DNA of 64,000 nucleotides from Chloroflexi bacterium HGW-Chloroflexi-3 (GCA_002842045.1 PHBX01000007.1:51768-115767); one strand, 5' to 3'. Positions 1 through 9,210 are shown, numbered from the stretch's first letter. The notes: generated by a model not told the origin, from the letters alone. Program-made: numbers and translations.

Positions 1-1534
1 GCAGGGTTACATGGTCGGTTAACAATGCCAGATCTTCAAGTTGGTGGGATGAAACCACCAATGTTTTGCCTTCATTATGGACTCTGACCATTTGACCCAG
101 AATCTCACGTCGGGCAATCGGATCCAGACCAGCGGTTGGTTCATCCAGCAACATGAGTGATGGATCCAGCACCAGAGTAGAAGCTAAAGCAACTTTGCGC
201 TTTTCACCGCCAGATAAAGCAAAGGTCATCCGATCTTTGAACTCTTCAAAATCGAGTCCAACCTGTGACATTGCCAGTTTGACTCTTTCCCGTAATTCAC
301 TGCCTGTGATCCCAAGAACTTTGAGTCCGTAGGCAATTTCATCCCCCACGTATTGTTCGAACAACTGGTAATTGGGATTCTGAAAAACCATGCCGGTGTA
401 ACGCCGTAATTGCAGCAAATCGGTTTCCTGGTTGACTTCAAAAGGACCTACCTTGAGATCTCCGGTTTGCGGTATGTACAGTCCATTCAGGTGCTGCAAT
501 AAGGTTGATTTGCCTGAGCCTGTTGCACCAATCAAGCCGTGCACACTACCTTCCCGGATTGTAAAACTGATATCTTCCAATGCCTGATGGGCGAGGGGTG
601 TGTTCTGCAGGTATGTAAATGAAATATGGTTACCAATGACCAGACTATCCTGGGTATTTCTGAAGAAATAATGATCCTCAAATGGCACAAAAAATTGTGT
701 GGAAGGTCTTGGCTCGATTTGTTTCTTAAATTGTTCAACAGTTAATGGACTCTTAATGGTTGGAATCCAGGGAGTGAGTTGTTGGGCAAACCACAGAACT
801 CTGGGTTTGTCGAGATTCATTGATTTCACCAATTTATCATTTGTGAACAATTCTTCCGGAGAGCCATCAAAACGTAACCGGCCTTGATGGAGTCCAATAA
901 TTCGGTTTGCAAGGCTGGCTTCTTCCATAAAATGCGTGATCATTAATATAGTAATGCCAGATTTTTTGAGTGTCTCAATATTCCTTAATACATCTTCTCT
1001 GCCGAAAGGATCCAGCATAGCAGTGGATTCATCAAAAATAACACAGGCAGGTTGCATCGCCAGAATGCCTGCCAGAGCAACCCTTTGCATTTGGCCAGCA
1101 GATAAGTGCTGTGGAGAGCGTGTTCGCTGATCCCACATTTCCACCAGCTCCAACGAGTGTCTGACCCTTTGTTGTATTTCTTGCGTCGGAAGACCTAAAT
1201 TTTCTGGGCCAAAAGCAACATCCTCTTCAATGGATGTCGCAATCATCTGCTCCTGTGGGGATTGAAAAACCATTCCAATCCTTTGGTGAATTTTCAGGTG
1301 GTTCGTGCGCTCCTTTGTGTCGAGACCCATGATTCTGACTGTTCCAGAATCAGGTACAAAAAGCGCATTCAAATGGCGGGCTAAAGTTGTTTTGCCGGAT
1401 CCATTTGCGCCGACAATGGCAATGTGTTCCCCTTCGTTAATTTGAAAACTAATTTCTCGTAGTGCTGGGTGGGGAGGGCCGCCAGGAACTGGATGTGAAT
1501 AAGAAACTTGATTGACTTCGATTAATATTGCCAT
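1..1534 (-). CDS. Fused double ATPase of an ECF-type ABC transporter (EcfA-EcfA), partial
   Basis: This is an ATP-binding protein of an energy-coupling-factor (cobalt/vitamin-type) importer. It reads openly from ATG at 1534 to the left edge of the window, so its C-terminus is missing. Two complete nucleotide-binding domains are fused. The first has Walker A GANGSGKTT, signature LSAGQ and Walker B ending DEST. The second has Walker A GATGSGKST, signature LSGGE and Walker B ending DEPTAGLDP. In most ECF systems the two ATPases (EcfA1, EcfA2) are separate genes; here one chain supplies both. The expected partner EcfT and any substrate subunit would lie beyond the left edge, so the substrate cannot be told. 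The gene follows hisE by about 195 bp on the same strand and may or may not share its transcript. Confidence 0.9.
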   Translation of the reverse strand, partial: MAILIEVNQVSYSHPVPGGPPHPALREISFQINEGEHIAIVGANGSGKTTLARHLNALFVPDSGTVRIMGLDTKERTNHLKIHQRIGMVFQSPQEQMIATSIEEDVAFGPENLGLPTQEIQQRVRHSLELVEMWDQRTRSPQHLSAGQMQRVALAGILAMQPACVIFDESTAMLDPFGREDVLRNIETLKKSGITILMITHFMEEASLANRIIGLHQGRLRFDGSPEELFTNDKLVKSMNLDKPRVLWFAQQLTPWIPTIKSPLTVEQFKKQIEPRPSTQFFVPFEDHYFFRNTQDSLVIGNHISFTYLQNTPLAHQALEDISFTIREGSVHGLIGATGSGKSTLLQHLNGLYIPQTGDLKVGPFEVNQETDLLQLRRYTGMVFQNPNYQLFEQYVGDEIAYGLKVLGITGSELRERVKLAMSQVGLDFEEFKDRMTFALSGGEKRKVALASTLVLDPSLMLLDEPTAGLDPIARREILGQMVRVHNEGKTLVVSSHQLEDLALLTDHVTL

Positions 1535-1729
1535 GCCAGGTTATTTAACCAATAGCCTTTTTTCCATTATCTTATTTCCTACAAGAATATGTATCAGCTC
1601 AAAATTCCGGATTTTAATGGGTTTTTTGGGTCGCTGATCGCACCACAAAAACCAAACCCTAAGCATTCAGAAGGAGACAAGAATAGGACCGTAATATTGC
1701 TACTATTCGAGTTATTGTATCATAGAGCA

Positions 1730-2008
1730 TCATTTCTTACGCTTATTTAACTCGTCCGAGATAGCACTTAAAGGAATCCCTTTTTGAACCAGAAGGACGA
1801 GTATATGATACGTCAGGTCTGAAATTTCTTCCACAAGTCTTTGATCGCCCTGTCCTTTGGCTGCCAGTATGATTTCTATGGCTTCCTCTCCAATTTTCTT
1901 AATGATTTCATCTTCGCCGGATTGAATTAACTGAGCTGTGTAAGAAGTATTCGGATCGGCAGATTTTCTGGTTTCTAAAGTTTTGTAAAGATTGTTGAGT
2001 GTATTCAT
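1730..2008 (-). CDS. hisE: Phosphoribosyl-ATP pyrophosphatase HisE
   Basis: HisE hydrolyses PR-ATP to PR-AMP, the second step of histidine synthesis. The 92-residue protein has the compact all-alpha MazG-like fold signature: an EEAIE helix (IGEEAIEIILAAK) followed by LVEEISDLTYH, whose acidic residues bind Mg2+. It is the last gene of the his operon, 30 bp after hisI. HisI and HisE are separate genes here, unlike the HisIE fusion of enterobacteria. The length is normal for a stand-alone HisE. Confidence 0.95.
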   Translation of the reverse strand: MNTLNNLYKTLETRKSADPNTSYTAQLIQSGEDEIIKKIGEEAIEIILAAKGQGDQRLVEEISDLTYHILVLLVQKGIPLSAISDELNKRKK

Positions 2009-2038
2009 TTTTTCTCCATTGAAGTAATTTTGATTGTT

Positions 2039-2365
2039 TTATTGTTGTGGATTGAATTCCGTAAAAAAACAGCTGGTATTTCCCGTATGACAGGTTGGCC
2101 CTAGTGGTTTTGCCAGGAATAAAAGAGAGTCCTGATCGCAATCTACAAATAATTTTTGCAGGGAGAGATAATTTCCACTGCTTTCCCCTTTTGTCCATAG
2201 CTTTTTCCTGCTTCGTGACCAGAATGTGATCAATCCCGTATCCAGTGTTTTTTCCAGAGCGATCGAATTCATCCATCCTACCATTAAGACCTGTTTGGTG
2301 TCATTATCCTGGATAATGGCAGGGATAAGTCCATTCGGGTCGAATTTTAATTTTAAAACATCCAT
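2039..2365 (-). CDS. hisI: Phosphoribosyl-AMP cyclohydrolase HisI
   Basis: HisI opens the adenine ring of PR-AMP, the third step of histidine synthesis. The 108-residue protein shows the family core: VGWMN near the start, then FWSRSRKKLWTKGESSGN, then VDCDQDSLLF and the zinc-binding stretch with CHTGNTSCF. The start ATG at 2365 lies one base after the hisF stop, which implies translational coupling. The length suits the monofunctional enzyme, and HisE follows as its own gene. Confidence 0.96.
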   Translation of the reverse strand: MDVLKLKFDPNGLIPAIIQDNDTKQVLMVGWMNSIALEKTLDTGLITFWSRSRKKLWTKGESSGNYLSLQKLFVDCDQDSLLFLAKPLGPTCHTGNTSCFFTEFNPQQ

Positions 2366-2366
2366 T

Positions 2367-3140
2367 TTATGCCAACCTTATGGGGAGATTTAGTTTTGCC
2401 AGGTATTGTTTTAATTCCCTGATTTTCATTTGACCATCGTGAAACAAAGAAGCTGCCAGGGCTGCATCAGCTCCAATGGAGAGGACATCAGCAAAGTGTT
2501 GCATGGCACCAGCCCCACCTGATGCTATCAAAGGAACATTGACCAATTCTGAAACTGCCTGATTTAGTTCCAGATCATATCCTGAGTGGGTTCCATCCCG
2601 ATCCATGCTGGTTAAGAGGATCTCACCTGCTCCGAGGTCTACTGCCTGCTTTATCCATTCTAGTACATCAATGCCTGTTGGTTTTCGGCCACCATTGATG
2701 AAAACCTCCCATTTATTAGTTACTGCATCCTCGGTTTGGGTTTTTCGAGCATCCACAGCCAACACAATACATTGACTGCCAAACAGGGCGCAGCCCTGTT
2801 TGATGATTTCGGGGTTGAGGACAGCTGCTGAATTAATACTGATCTTGTCTGCTCCTGCTAACAAGATTTTTCGCATATCTTCTACTGAGCGAATTCCACC
2901 ACCCACAGTTAACGGGATGTGGATTTGGTTGGCAACTTCCCGAACAACATGTACAACCGTTTCATGACCGAATGCAGTGGCTGAAATATCCAGGAAGACT
3001 AACTCATCAGCACCTTCTTCATTGTAAACTCTTGCCTGGTCGACAGGATCACCAGCATCGCGTATATTGACAAAATTGATTCCCTTTACTACACGACCAT
3101 CTTTAATGTCCAGACATGGAATAATTCTTTTTGCTAACAT
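2367..3140 (-). CDS. hisF: Imidazole glycerol phosphate synthase cyclase subunit HisF
   Basis: HisF is the (beta/alpha)8 cyclase half of IGP synthase. It uses ammonia from HisH to turn PRFAR into IGP and AICAR. The 257-residue chain begins [20 protein letters not shown], carrying the catalytic Asp near residue 11, and contains the second catalytic Asp in the [12 protein letters not shown] segment. The phosphate-binding loops GGGIRS and ASGGAGA are present. It lies 4 bp after hisA. Its glutaminase partner HisH is encoded two genes upstream in the same operon. Confidence 0.97.
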   Translation of the reverse strand: MLAKRIIPCLDIKDGRVVKGINFVNIRDAGDPVDQARVYNEEGADELVFLDISATAFGHETVVHVVREVANQIHIPLTVGGGIRSVEDMRKILLAGADKISINSAAVLNPEIIKQGCALFGSQCIVLAVDARKTQTEDAVTNKWEVFINGGRKPTGIDVLEWIKQAVDLGAGEILLTSMDRDGTHSGYDLELNQAVSELVNVPLIASGGAGAMQHFADVLSIGADAALAASLFHDGQMKIRELKQYLAKLNLPIRLA

Positions 3141-3144
3141 TCAT

Positions 3145-3882
3145 TCACTCCTGCAGACTGAAAACAATTTCGGGATCGATACTTTGCTCATAAAGTGCCC
3201 TGCCAATGATCACGCCTGATAAACCAGCTGTTTTCACAGCGAACACGTCCTGGTTTGAATAAATACCACCAGAGGCAATCACATCCAATCCACTTTTTTG
3301 CGCCAACTCGACGGATGAATTCAGATTGACGCCGCCACCAACACCATCGCGGCTGATATCGGTATAAATAATAGTCTGTACACCCATCTGTTTTAAGGTA
3401 AGTGAAAAGGGTATAACACCTAAGGATGGTTCTACAGTCCATCCGTGGGTGCGAACCATACCATCGCGGGCATCGATTCCAATGATGATTTTCTCGGAAC
3501 CAAATTCCTTGATAGCGATTTCCACCATATCCAGCTTCTCAACTGCAATGGTTCCCAGAATGACTCTGTGGATACCCAGATCCAAGGTTTGCTTAATCAT
3601 TTCCAGAGACCGCAATCCACCACCCAATTGTATATTGATTGGGTTATCTTTGGTTTGCTGAAGTATCCTTTTGATTGCTTTAATGTTTTTATCGTCTTCA
3701 TCCTCAAAAGCTCCATCCAGGTTTACAATGTGAAGCCACTTTGCTCCTACATCCAACCATTTTTTTGCTATTTGTTCAGGTTCGGATGAATAAACCGTTT
3801 TTTGGGAAGGATCACCCTGCTTCAAACGGATAACATTGCCATTCATTAAATCAATTGCTGGATAAATTGTAAATTTTCTCAT
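3145..3882 (-). CDS. hisA: ProFAR isomerase HisA
   Basis: HisA performs the Amadori rearrangement of ProFAR to PRFAR. The 245-residue TIM barrel begins with FTIYPAIDLMNGNVIRLKQG, with the catalytic Asp in AIDL. It contains LGGGLRS and IYTDISRDG, the second catalytic Asp region, and ends with ASGGI and a GVIIGRALYEG-like loop. The start codon overlaps the hisH stop by one base (TGATG). The sequence resembles HisA rather than the bifunctional PriA, but this cannot be excluded without alignment to a trp gene set. Confidence 0.96.
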   Translation of the reverse strand: MRKFTIYPAIDLMNGNVIRLKQGDPSQKTVYSSEPEQIAKKWLDVGAKWLHIVNLDGAFEDEDDKNIKAIKRILQQTKDNPINIQLGGGLRSLEMIKQTLDLGIHRVILGTIAVEKLDMVEIAIKEFGSEKIIIGIDARDGMVRTHGWTVEPSLGVIPFSLTLKQMGVQTIIYTDISRDGVGGGVNLNSSVELAQKSGLDVIASGGIYSNQDVFAVKTAGLSGVIIGRALYEQSIDPEIVFSLQE

Positions 3883-4520
3883 CAGGATTTCCTACCTAAA
3901 TTTACGAAATTGCTCAATACTTGAATGCCAACTTTCTGACTTTTTTCCGGGTGGAATTGAACGCCATAAACATTCTCTCTTTGAACAATGCTACAAAAAT
4001 CGATACCATAATCGGTGGTAGCAGCAATATCACCAGGGTTCTCAGGAACACAGTAATAAGAGTGGTTGAAATAAACGTAATCCCCCGGACTGATATTCTG
4101 GAGCAAAAGTGCCTTAACCCGGAACCATAGTTGATTCCAGCCGGTATGAGGAACCTTTAAATTGGGCATATTTTGGAATTCTTGTACAAAGCCTGGTAAA
4201 TGTCCCAGTCCTTTATGATTTCCATTTTCTTCACTGTAATCAAAAAAAGCTTGCATTCCCACACAAATACCTAATAAGGGGTTTCCTTTTTTGATAAAAT
4301 CATGAATCGGATCGACTAAATTCCTTTGCTGTAAACCTTGCATAAAACCTGAGAATGCTCCCACACCTGGCAAGATAATTCGACCTGCCTTTAAAACATC
4401 CTCCGGTTTGTCGCTGATGACAATCTGGTCTGTGATGGTTCGGAGTGTTTGGAAAACTGAATGCAGATTGCCAGTTCCTGCATCTATCAACAATAATGGA
4501 ATGGATTGCTGGCTCATCAT
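3882..4520 (-). CDS. hisH: Imidazole glycerol phosphate synthase glutaminase subunit HisH
   Basis: HisH is the class I glutamine amidotransferase that feeds ammonia to HisF. The nucleophile Cys sits at about residue 86 in GICVGMQ, and the catalytic His-Glu pair is in GVQFHPEKSQ. The PGVGAF oxyanion-strand motif is present. The start chosen is ATG 4520 (or the adjacent ATG 4517), which overlaps the hisB stop by one base (TAATG). An upstream in-frame ATG at 4580 lies inside hisB and would add 20 residues not expected of the family. The predicted length is 212 residues, normal for HisH. Confidence 0.95.
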   Translation of the reverse strand: MMSQQSIPLLLIDAGTGNLHSVFQTLRTITDQIVISDKPEDVLKAGRIILPGVGAFSGFMQGLQQRNLVDPIHDFIKKGNPLLGICVGMQAFFDYSEENGNHKGLGHLPGFVQEFQNMPNLKVPHTGWNQLWFRVKALLLQNISPGDYVYFNHSYYCVPENPGDIAATTDYGIDFCSIVQRENVYGVQFHPEKSQKVGIQVLSNFVNLGRKS

Positions 4521-5608
4521 TAAAAAATCTTTTCTTTGGTTGACGGAATTTGATCCAAACGGCGCACATCCAGATGACAAGCCTGATCCAATGCCTTTGC
4601 CAGGGCTTTAAAAATTGCTTCACACATGTGGTGATTATCTTTTCCAGCCTGCACATGCACATACAGATTACAGCGCGCAGCAATGGCAAATGACTCCAGG
4701 AAATGTTCAAATAAAGAGACCGGAATTTCAGCGATGTTCTCACCATTCCATTTACTCTGGATCACAAAATAAGGTCGACCGGAGAAATCGATTGTTACGG
4801 TAGCCAGGCTTTCATCCATTGGAACTGAAGTTGAACCCATGCGGTTAATGCCTTTTTTGTCTCCCAATGCAAGGCGAAAAGCATCCCCCAGGATAATGCC
4901 ACAATCTTCCATTGTATGGTGCTGATCAATCTCAAGATCACCGTTGGCGTTGAGTTCAATGTCAAATAGACCATGTCTGGCAATTTGAGTGAGCATATGA
5001 TCCAGAAATGGAATTCTGGTATTTATATTGGATTTTCCACTCCCGTCCAACTTCAGATTAACCCTGATTTGTGTCTCAGCTGTATCACGGGATAAAGCAG
5101 ACTGCCTGATGTTCATCGTCTGCAGATAGGAACGCCATGAGGTTTCGACCCCCATGGTTCTGGAAATTGCATGAATTTTTTCAGGTTCAAGGATTTGTTC
5201 AAGTATTTGTAAACCTACAAAAAAACCATTGAGAGGGTTGCTGTTGTTTGATTTCCATTGATTGGGTACATTAATCAAATTGACAATAGATATCCCTTCA
5301 TGAAACCCGTAAAAATTTGAAACATTTGCTGACCCTTGCACCCAGGTTAACCAATTAATGTCTGTCTTTACTTTCTCATATCCATCAGAACCGGGTAAAA
5401 CGAGTGTGTTGAAACCGGATAAAGGTAAACCAACATAACTGGGGTTGATCGAGACACCAGTTTCCGGACTTTTTTGTGGAAGGAAACTGCATATTTCAAA
5501 CTGGATATCCAGATCAGAAAATAACTGTCTGGAAATGATAAATGTATGCATTAAGATAGCTACATCAATAACAGATGCTGAGGGTGAATAGATAATTCCG
5601 ATTTTCAT
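4520..5608 (-). CDS. hisB: HisB with an N-terminal DJ-1/PfpI-like domain
   Basis: The last 198 residues (from Met165) form a complete imidazoleglycerol-phosphate dehydratase. They carry the metal-binding His/Glu motifs DHML, DQHHTMEDCGI and the C-terminal KDNHHMCEAIFKA. The first 164 residues look like a degenerate DJ-1/PfpI (class I amidotransferase-like) domain. Evidence is an opening beta strand MKIGIIYSP, a D-x-LVLPGS-like turn (FNTLVLPGSDGY), and a closing helix ending near HAISRTMGVE that resembles the end of PfpI/GlxA-type domains. The usual nucleophile Cys at the elbow is not visible (FYGFHEG). The ATG at 5608 overlaps the hisC stop as ATGA. The internal ATG at 5116 has no clear ribosome-binding site, so a real fusion is more likely than two genes. 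This is not the HAD-phosphatase fusion of E. coli HisB. Confidence 0.9.
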   Translation of the reverse strand: MKIGIIYSPSASVIDVAILMHTFIISRQLFSDLDIQFEICSFLPQKSPETGVSINPSYVGLPLSGFNTLVLPGSDGYEKVKTDINWLTWVQGSANVSNFYGFHEGISIVNLINVPNQWKSNNSNPLNGFFVGLQILEQILEPEKIHAISRTMGVETSWRSYLQTMNIRQSALSRDTAETQIRVNLKLDGSGKSNINTRIPFLDHMLTQIARHGLFDIELNANGDLEIDQHHTMEDCGIILGDAFRLALGDKKGINRMGSTSVPMDESLATVTIDFSGRPYFVIQSKWNGENIAEIPVSLFEHFLESFAIAARCNLYVHVQAGKDNHHMCEAIFKALAKALDQACHLDVRRLDQIPSTKEKIF

Positions 5609-6702
5609 TGAAGTTCCTCCAAAGCCTTCATAAGACGCATGTGATCATCAGGTTTCCCAACGCTGATGCGGATGTAATTTTCCAACAAAGGTGTTTCGTA
5701 ATATCGCACCATAATTCCTTTTTCTAAAAGAAAATTCTTAAGATATGAAGCAGAAAAATTATTTACCCGGCAAAGAATAAAGTTGGCTTCCGAAGGCACA
5801 GGCTCAATAAAGGGTATTGTCGAGAGCATTCGGAATAATTTTCTCTGATCCTGGCGGATTTTGCGCACATTATTTGTCAGGAAATCAAGTGACTTCAATG
5901 ATTCAATAGCAGCCTGGTTGGCAGCCACATTCACATTATAAGGTTGTTTGGCTGCCCACATTGAAGGCAACAACCATGAAGGGAAGGCACCATATCCCAC
6001 CCTTAATCCAGCTAAACCTGCCCATTTGCTGAACGTTCGTAAAACTACCAGATTTTCAAAAGAGGATACCCACTGAATGTGACTCTTTTTTCTCCAATCT
6101 GTTAGCGTGTCAGCAGTGAATTCAATATACGCTTCGTCCAGGACAACCAACACTGGTAATTCCAGGATTTGTCTCAGGTCTTCATCCAAAATCAGGCTGC
6201 CGTCCGGGTTGTTGGGGCTGGTGAGGAATAATATCTTGGCAGAATTTTCTGTAATAGCTTCGCGAATTTTTTTGGTATTTATGGAGAAATCATTGTTTCT
6301 GGTCACTTCAAAAACAACACCGTTATTTAAACGGGTATCAAACGGATACATTCCAAAGGTGGGCGGGCAATTAATGACGACGTCGCCGGGCTCCAACATT
6401 ACACGTAATATTAAATCGATTAATTCATCTGCCCCTGCGCCAGCCAGTAATAAATTTTGATCCACTCCTGTGAACTCAGATAGTTTTGCTCTTAATGCCC
6501 GGCTTTCCGGATCAGGATAAATATTAATATTATTCAGATTTGCCAAAGATTGTTTTACAGCTTGTGCGGGGCCATAGGGGTTTTCGTTGGCATCCAGCTT
6601 GACAATATCTTCAATCTTGCGCCCCAGTCTTTTCGAAAGCACTTCAAATGGTTCGATGGGGCTATATTTTTGGAAATTGCGAAAACGTTCGGCGGGCTTC
6701 AT
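5605..6702 (-). CDS. hisC: Histidinol-phosphate aminotransferase HisC
   Basis: HisC is a PLP-dependent fold-type I aminotransferase that converts imidazole acetol phosphate and glutamate to histidinol phosphate. The 365-residue chain has the N-terminal LDANENPYGP signature, the LTSPNNPDG motif, the cofactor-contacting DEAYIEF, and the PLP lysine in RTFSKWAGLAGLRVGY. The C-terminal substrate Arg is in YIRISVGKPDDH. The start overlaps the hisD stop by four bases (ATGA) and the stop overlaps hisB, so the genes are translationally coupled. Confidence 0.96.
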   Translation of the reverse strand: MKPAERFRNFQKYSPIEPFEVLSKRLGRKIEDIVKLDANENPYGPAQAVKQSLANLNNINIYPDPESRALRAKLSEFTGVDQNLLLAGAGADELIDLILRVMLEPGDVVINCPPTFGMYPFDTRLNNGVVFEVTRNNDFSINTKKIREAITENSAKILFLTSPNNPDGSLILDEDLRQILELPVLVVLDEAYIEFTADTLTDWRKKSHIQWVSSFENLVVLRTFSKWAGLAGLRVGYGAFPSWLLPSMWAAKQPYNVNVAANQAAIESLKSLDFLTNNVRKIRQDQRKLFRMLSTIPFIEPVPSEANFILCRVNNFSASYLKNFLLEKGIMVRYYETPLLENYIRISVGKPDDHMRLMKALEELQ

Positions 6703-8021
6703 AAGCGTATCTCCGCTGCTGATGCATGTGCATCCAAGCCTTCAGCCTGGGCGATGATGGCTGCAGCAGGGGCTATCTGGGAAACCGTTTGATCATCCAA
6801 ACCAATCAGGCTGATGATCTTAATAAAATCCCAGACGTTGATCGGGGATGCGAATCGGGCGGAACCACTGGTGGGCATCACATGACTTGGCCCAGCAACA
6901 TAATCCCCAAGCACTTCAAAAGAGTTTTCCCCGATAAAGATCCCACCAGCACAGGTTATTTTTTCCACCCAGCGCCAGGGATCTTCAATGGCGAGACAAA
7001 GATGTTCCGCCCCATATTCATTCGCCAGAGTGATTGCTTCGTCTATATTTTTCGTTATGACAGCTCCTCCTCTGTTGAGAAATGCGGAACTGATCATTTC
7101 TGTTCGAGTTAATTTTTTGGCTTGCAGGTTGATTTCTTGGCCTACTTGTTCCGCCAATGTCAGAGAAGGAGTCAATAGAATTGCAGATGCTAACAGGTCA
7201 TGCTCTGCCTGAGCCAAAAGATCGGCTGCAACCCAGGCAGGTTTGGCATTTTCATCCGCAATGACCATGGTTTCTGTAGGCCCAGCCAGATTATCAATCC
7301 CCACGAAACCATACACCTGTTTTTTTGCCAGCGTTACAAATAAATTGCCTGGTCCGAAAATTTTATCGACGGGTTTGATGGTTTCTGTGCCGTATGCCAG
7401 GGCAGCAATAGCCTGAGCACCTCCAATGGAGTAAATTTCTGTTAAACCCAACATATTTGCTGTAGCTAATATTAAAGGAGAGATTTTGCCGGTACTACGT
7501 TCTGGTGGCGCCACCAGGACAATCTCTTTGACGCCAGCTACCTGAGCAGGCACAGCTGACATGATCACACTGGAGGGTAATGGAGCAGTACCGGCTGGAA
7601 TATATAATCCAACTCTTTGAATCGGGCGGATCAATTGTCCAACCGTTCCACCCAGGTCATTGCTGATCCAGGATGAGATTGGTTGGCGCTGGTGAAATGA
7701 ACGTACCCGATCAATGCTTTGCTGTAATGCTGCTTTTATTTCTGGAGAAATAGAATTGATGGATGTTTGAATTTCTTCTGCGCTGATTCGGAAATTGGTC
7801 ATAGACGTTCCATCCAGTGTGAGCGTCCATTGCTTGAGTGCCTGGTCTCCCTGGGTGCGCACCTCTTTGATAATTCTGGCTACAGCCTGATCCGGTGTAA
7901 GATTTTCACCGAAAAATTTCAGCATGTTTTGCTGCATGGATTCCGGTATGTCATAATCATCAATGGGTTTTCGTCGCAAGATGGTCTTTTTGGCTTCTTC
8001 GGGTTGATAAATTCGTAACAT
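6699..8021 (-). CDS. hisD: Histidinol dehydrogenase HisD
   Basis: HisD oxidises histidinol to histidine in two NAD-dependent steps. The chain, read from ATG 8021, is 440 residues, normal for the family. It shows GLYIPAGTAPLPSSVIMSAVPA, the GPGN loop, DNLAGPTETMV and AEHDLLASAILLT. The zinc/catalytic GAEHLCL and GPSHVMPTSGSARF segments are also present. The start at 8021 is preferred over an in-frame start at 8096 inside hisG because it has GAGGAA 5 bases upstream and lies 10 bases after the hisG stop. Confidence 0.96.
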   Translation of the reverse strand: MLRIYQPEEAKKTILRRKPIDDYDIPESMQQNMLKFFGENLTPDQAVARIIKEVRTQGDQALKQWTLTLDGTSMTNFRISAEEIQTSINSISPEIKAALQQSIDRVRSFHQRQPISSWISNDLGGTVGQLIRPIQRVGLYIPAGTAPLPSSVIMSAVPAQVAGVKEIVLVAPPERSTGKISPLILATANMLGLTEIYSIGGAQAIAALAYGTETIKPVDKIFGPGNLFVTLAKKQVYGFVGIDNLAGPTETMVIADENAKPAWVAADLLAQAEHDLLASAILLTPSLTLAEQVGQEINLQAKKLTRTEMISSAFLNRGGAVITKNIDEAITLANEYGAEHLCLAIEDPWRWVEKITCAGGIFIGENSFEVLGDYVAGPSHVMPTSGSARFASPINVWDFIKIISLIGLDDQTVSQIAPAAAIIAQAEGLDAHASAAEIRL

Positions 8022-8031
8022 AGTTCCTCGC

Positions 8032-9048
8032 TTAATCGGTGATTTGTAATTTTTCCAACAGTTTACGATATCGGGGTGGCTCTTCATCAAACACATAACT
8101 GACCGGGATTACAATCACTCCACTGCCACCAATGGCTCTCAATTCGCTGATTGCTTTATATATTTCCGTCTTTGAGACGATAATATTGACAGCAAACCAG
8201 TTTTGATCGGCATTTTTAACAATCACCTGTGAGATTGTTGGTCCCTGTAGCCCTTGAATGGTTGTGCTGTCGAATATTCGTTGTGCAATGGCTTGTGGGT
8301 TTTCACCACGCATATTGGCAAAGACAGCCAATTTATCCTTTCCGATCAGGTGTGCTTCAAAAAATTCGATTAGAATTCGTGCGGTTTTTAATACTTCAGG
8401 ATCTGATAATAATGTTTGTTTATTTCCAATTAACATAGCCTGTGAATCCAGGATTCTGCCATTCTGGATCATACACAGGCGATTATCACTCAAGGTTAAT
8501 CCTGAGGAGACTACATCACAAATCATATCCGCATATCCAATGGCTGGGGCGATTTCGACTGTACCCTCCGAGGAAACTAATTGAAGATCCAGATTGGCAG
8601 GTTCAAAGAATTGTGTTACCAGATTTTTATATTTGGTGGCAATTCGTAAAGGTCGATTTAACTTGTTTGCATACTCAACCAGACCAGCCAGCGAGGTGAC
8701 ATCTCTCCACCCTTCAGGAATTGCCAGATTGAGGGAACAATGACCAAAGCCCAGAGCATCATGAATGATGATAAAATCCTGATCCTCACCCAACGATTCA
8801 GCCACCACATCATATCCTGTGATACCGAAATCAATGCTGCCGTCCTGGACACTGGCGACGATATCGGTAGCACGTTGGAAAATAACCGTCACCCCGGGTA
8901 ATGCAGGTATTGTGGCTTCATATTGTCGGGGGTTAGGCTTATAGATTTTTAGTCCGGACTCTTCCAGAAAGTCCAGGCAGTCTTCAGCCAGTCTACCTTT
9001 GGAGGGTAATGATATTCGTATGTTTCTTTTTTCGGGTTCTGCACTCAT
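8032..9048 (-). CDS. hisG: ATP phosphoribosyltransferase HisG (long form)
   Basis: HisG condenses ATP and PRPP, the first committed and feedback-inhibited step of histidine synthesis. At 338 residues it is the long form, with a catalytic periplasmic-binding-like domain (ISLPSKGRLAEDCLDFL; IDFGITGYDVVAE) followed by a C-terminal regulatory ACT-like domain ending in IGGSGVIVIPVSYVFD. A long HisG does not need HisZ, and no hisZ is present. It is the first structural gene of the operon. Its ATG lies 26 bp after the terminator of the upstream attenuator, with AGGA 8 bases before it. Confidence 0.96.
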   Translation of the reverse strand: MSAEPEKRNIRISLPSKGRLAEDCLDFLEESGLKIYKPNPRQYEATIPALPGVTVIFQRATDIVASVQDGSIDFGITGYDVVAESLGEDQDFIIIHDALGFGHCSLNLAIPEGWRDVTSLAGLVEYANKLNRPLRIATKYKNLVTQFFEPANLDLQLVSSEGTVEIAPAIGYADMICDVVSSGLTLSDNRLCMIQNGRILDSQAMLIGNKQTLLSDPEVLKTARILIEFFEAHLIGKDKLAVFANMRGENPQAIAQRIFDSTTIQGLQGPTISQVIVKNADQNWFAVNIIVSKTEIYKAISELRAIGGSGVIVIPVSYVFDEEPPRYRKLLEKLQITD

Positions 9049-9070
9049 ATTAAAATCCTATCTATGATTA

Positions 9071-9100
9071 AATAAAAAGCCCCCGTGACTGGGGGCTTTT
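9071..9100 (-). terminator. his operon attenuator terminator
   Basis: On the minus strand an A-rich GCCCCC arm (9096-9091), loop AGTCAC (9090-9085) and GGGGGC arm (9084-9079) are followed by a T run (9078-9071). This is a textbook intrinsic terminator. It lies between the His-rich leader ORF and hisG, so read-through is needed for operon expression. The loop carries CAGTCA (9091-9086), complementary to TGACTG at 9150-9145, which overlaps the leader stop codon. That pairing is a candidate antiterminator. Confidence 0.88.
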
Positions 9101-9143
9101 GTGTTTTCGTTTGTTTACTCTATTAACATCAAATTAAACCGAC

Positions 9144-9203
9144 TCAGTCAGGTTGGGTAAAAATTCTATGATGATGATGAAGAGAAAATCTATTTTTTAG
9201 CAT
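9144..9203 (-). CDS. hisL: his operon leader peptide (four consecutive His codons)
   Basis: A 19-codon ORF encodes MLKNRFSLHHHHRIFTQPD and stops with TGA at 9146-9144. The four His codons are CAT at 9179-9168. It lies upstream of a strong intrinsic terminator and of hisG, which is the arrangement of histidine leader peptides in enterobacteria. I infer that ribosome stalling at the His codons when charged tRNA-His is scarce leaves TGACTG (9150-9145) free to pair with CAGTCA in the terminator loop. A ribosome reaching the stop codon would mask it and permit termination. No Shine-Dalgarno is seen. A -10-like TAAACT ends 7 bases before the ATG, so the transcript may be leaderless. An in-frame ATG at 9221 is possible but would lie upstream of that start site. 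Confidence 0.82.
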   Translation of the reverse strand: MLKNRFSLHHHHRIFTQPD

Positions 9204-9210
9204 GAAGAGA

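Noticed and set aside
3188..4803. Several plus- and minus-strand ORFs within the his genes
   Set aside because: They lie in other frames of well-recognised his genes, have no family resemblance and no ribosome-binding sites.
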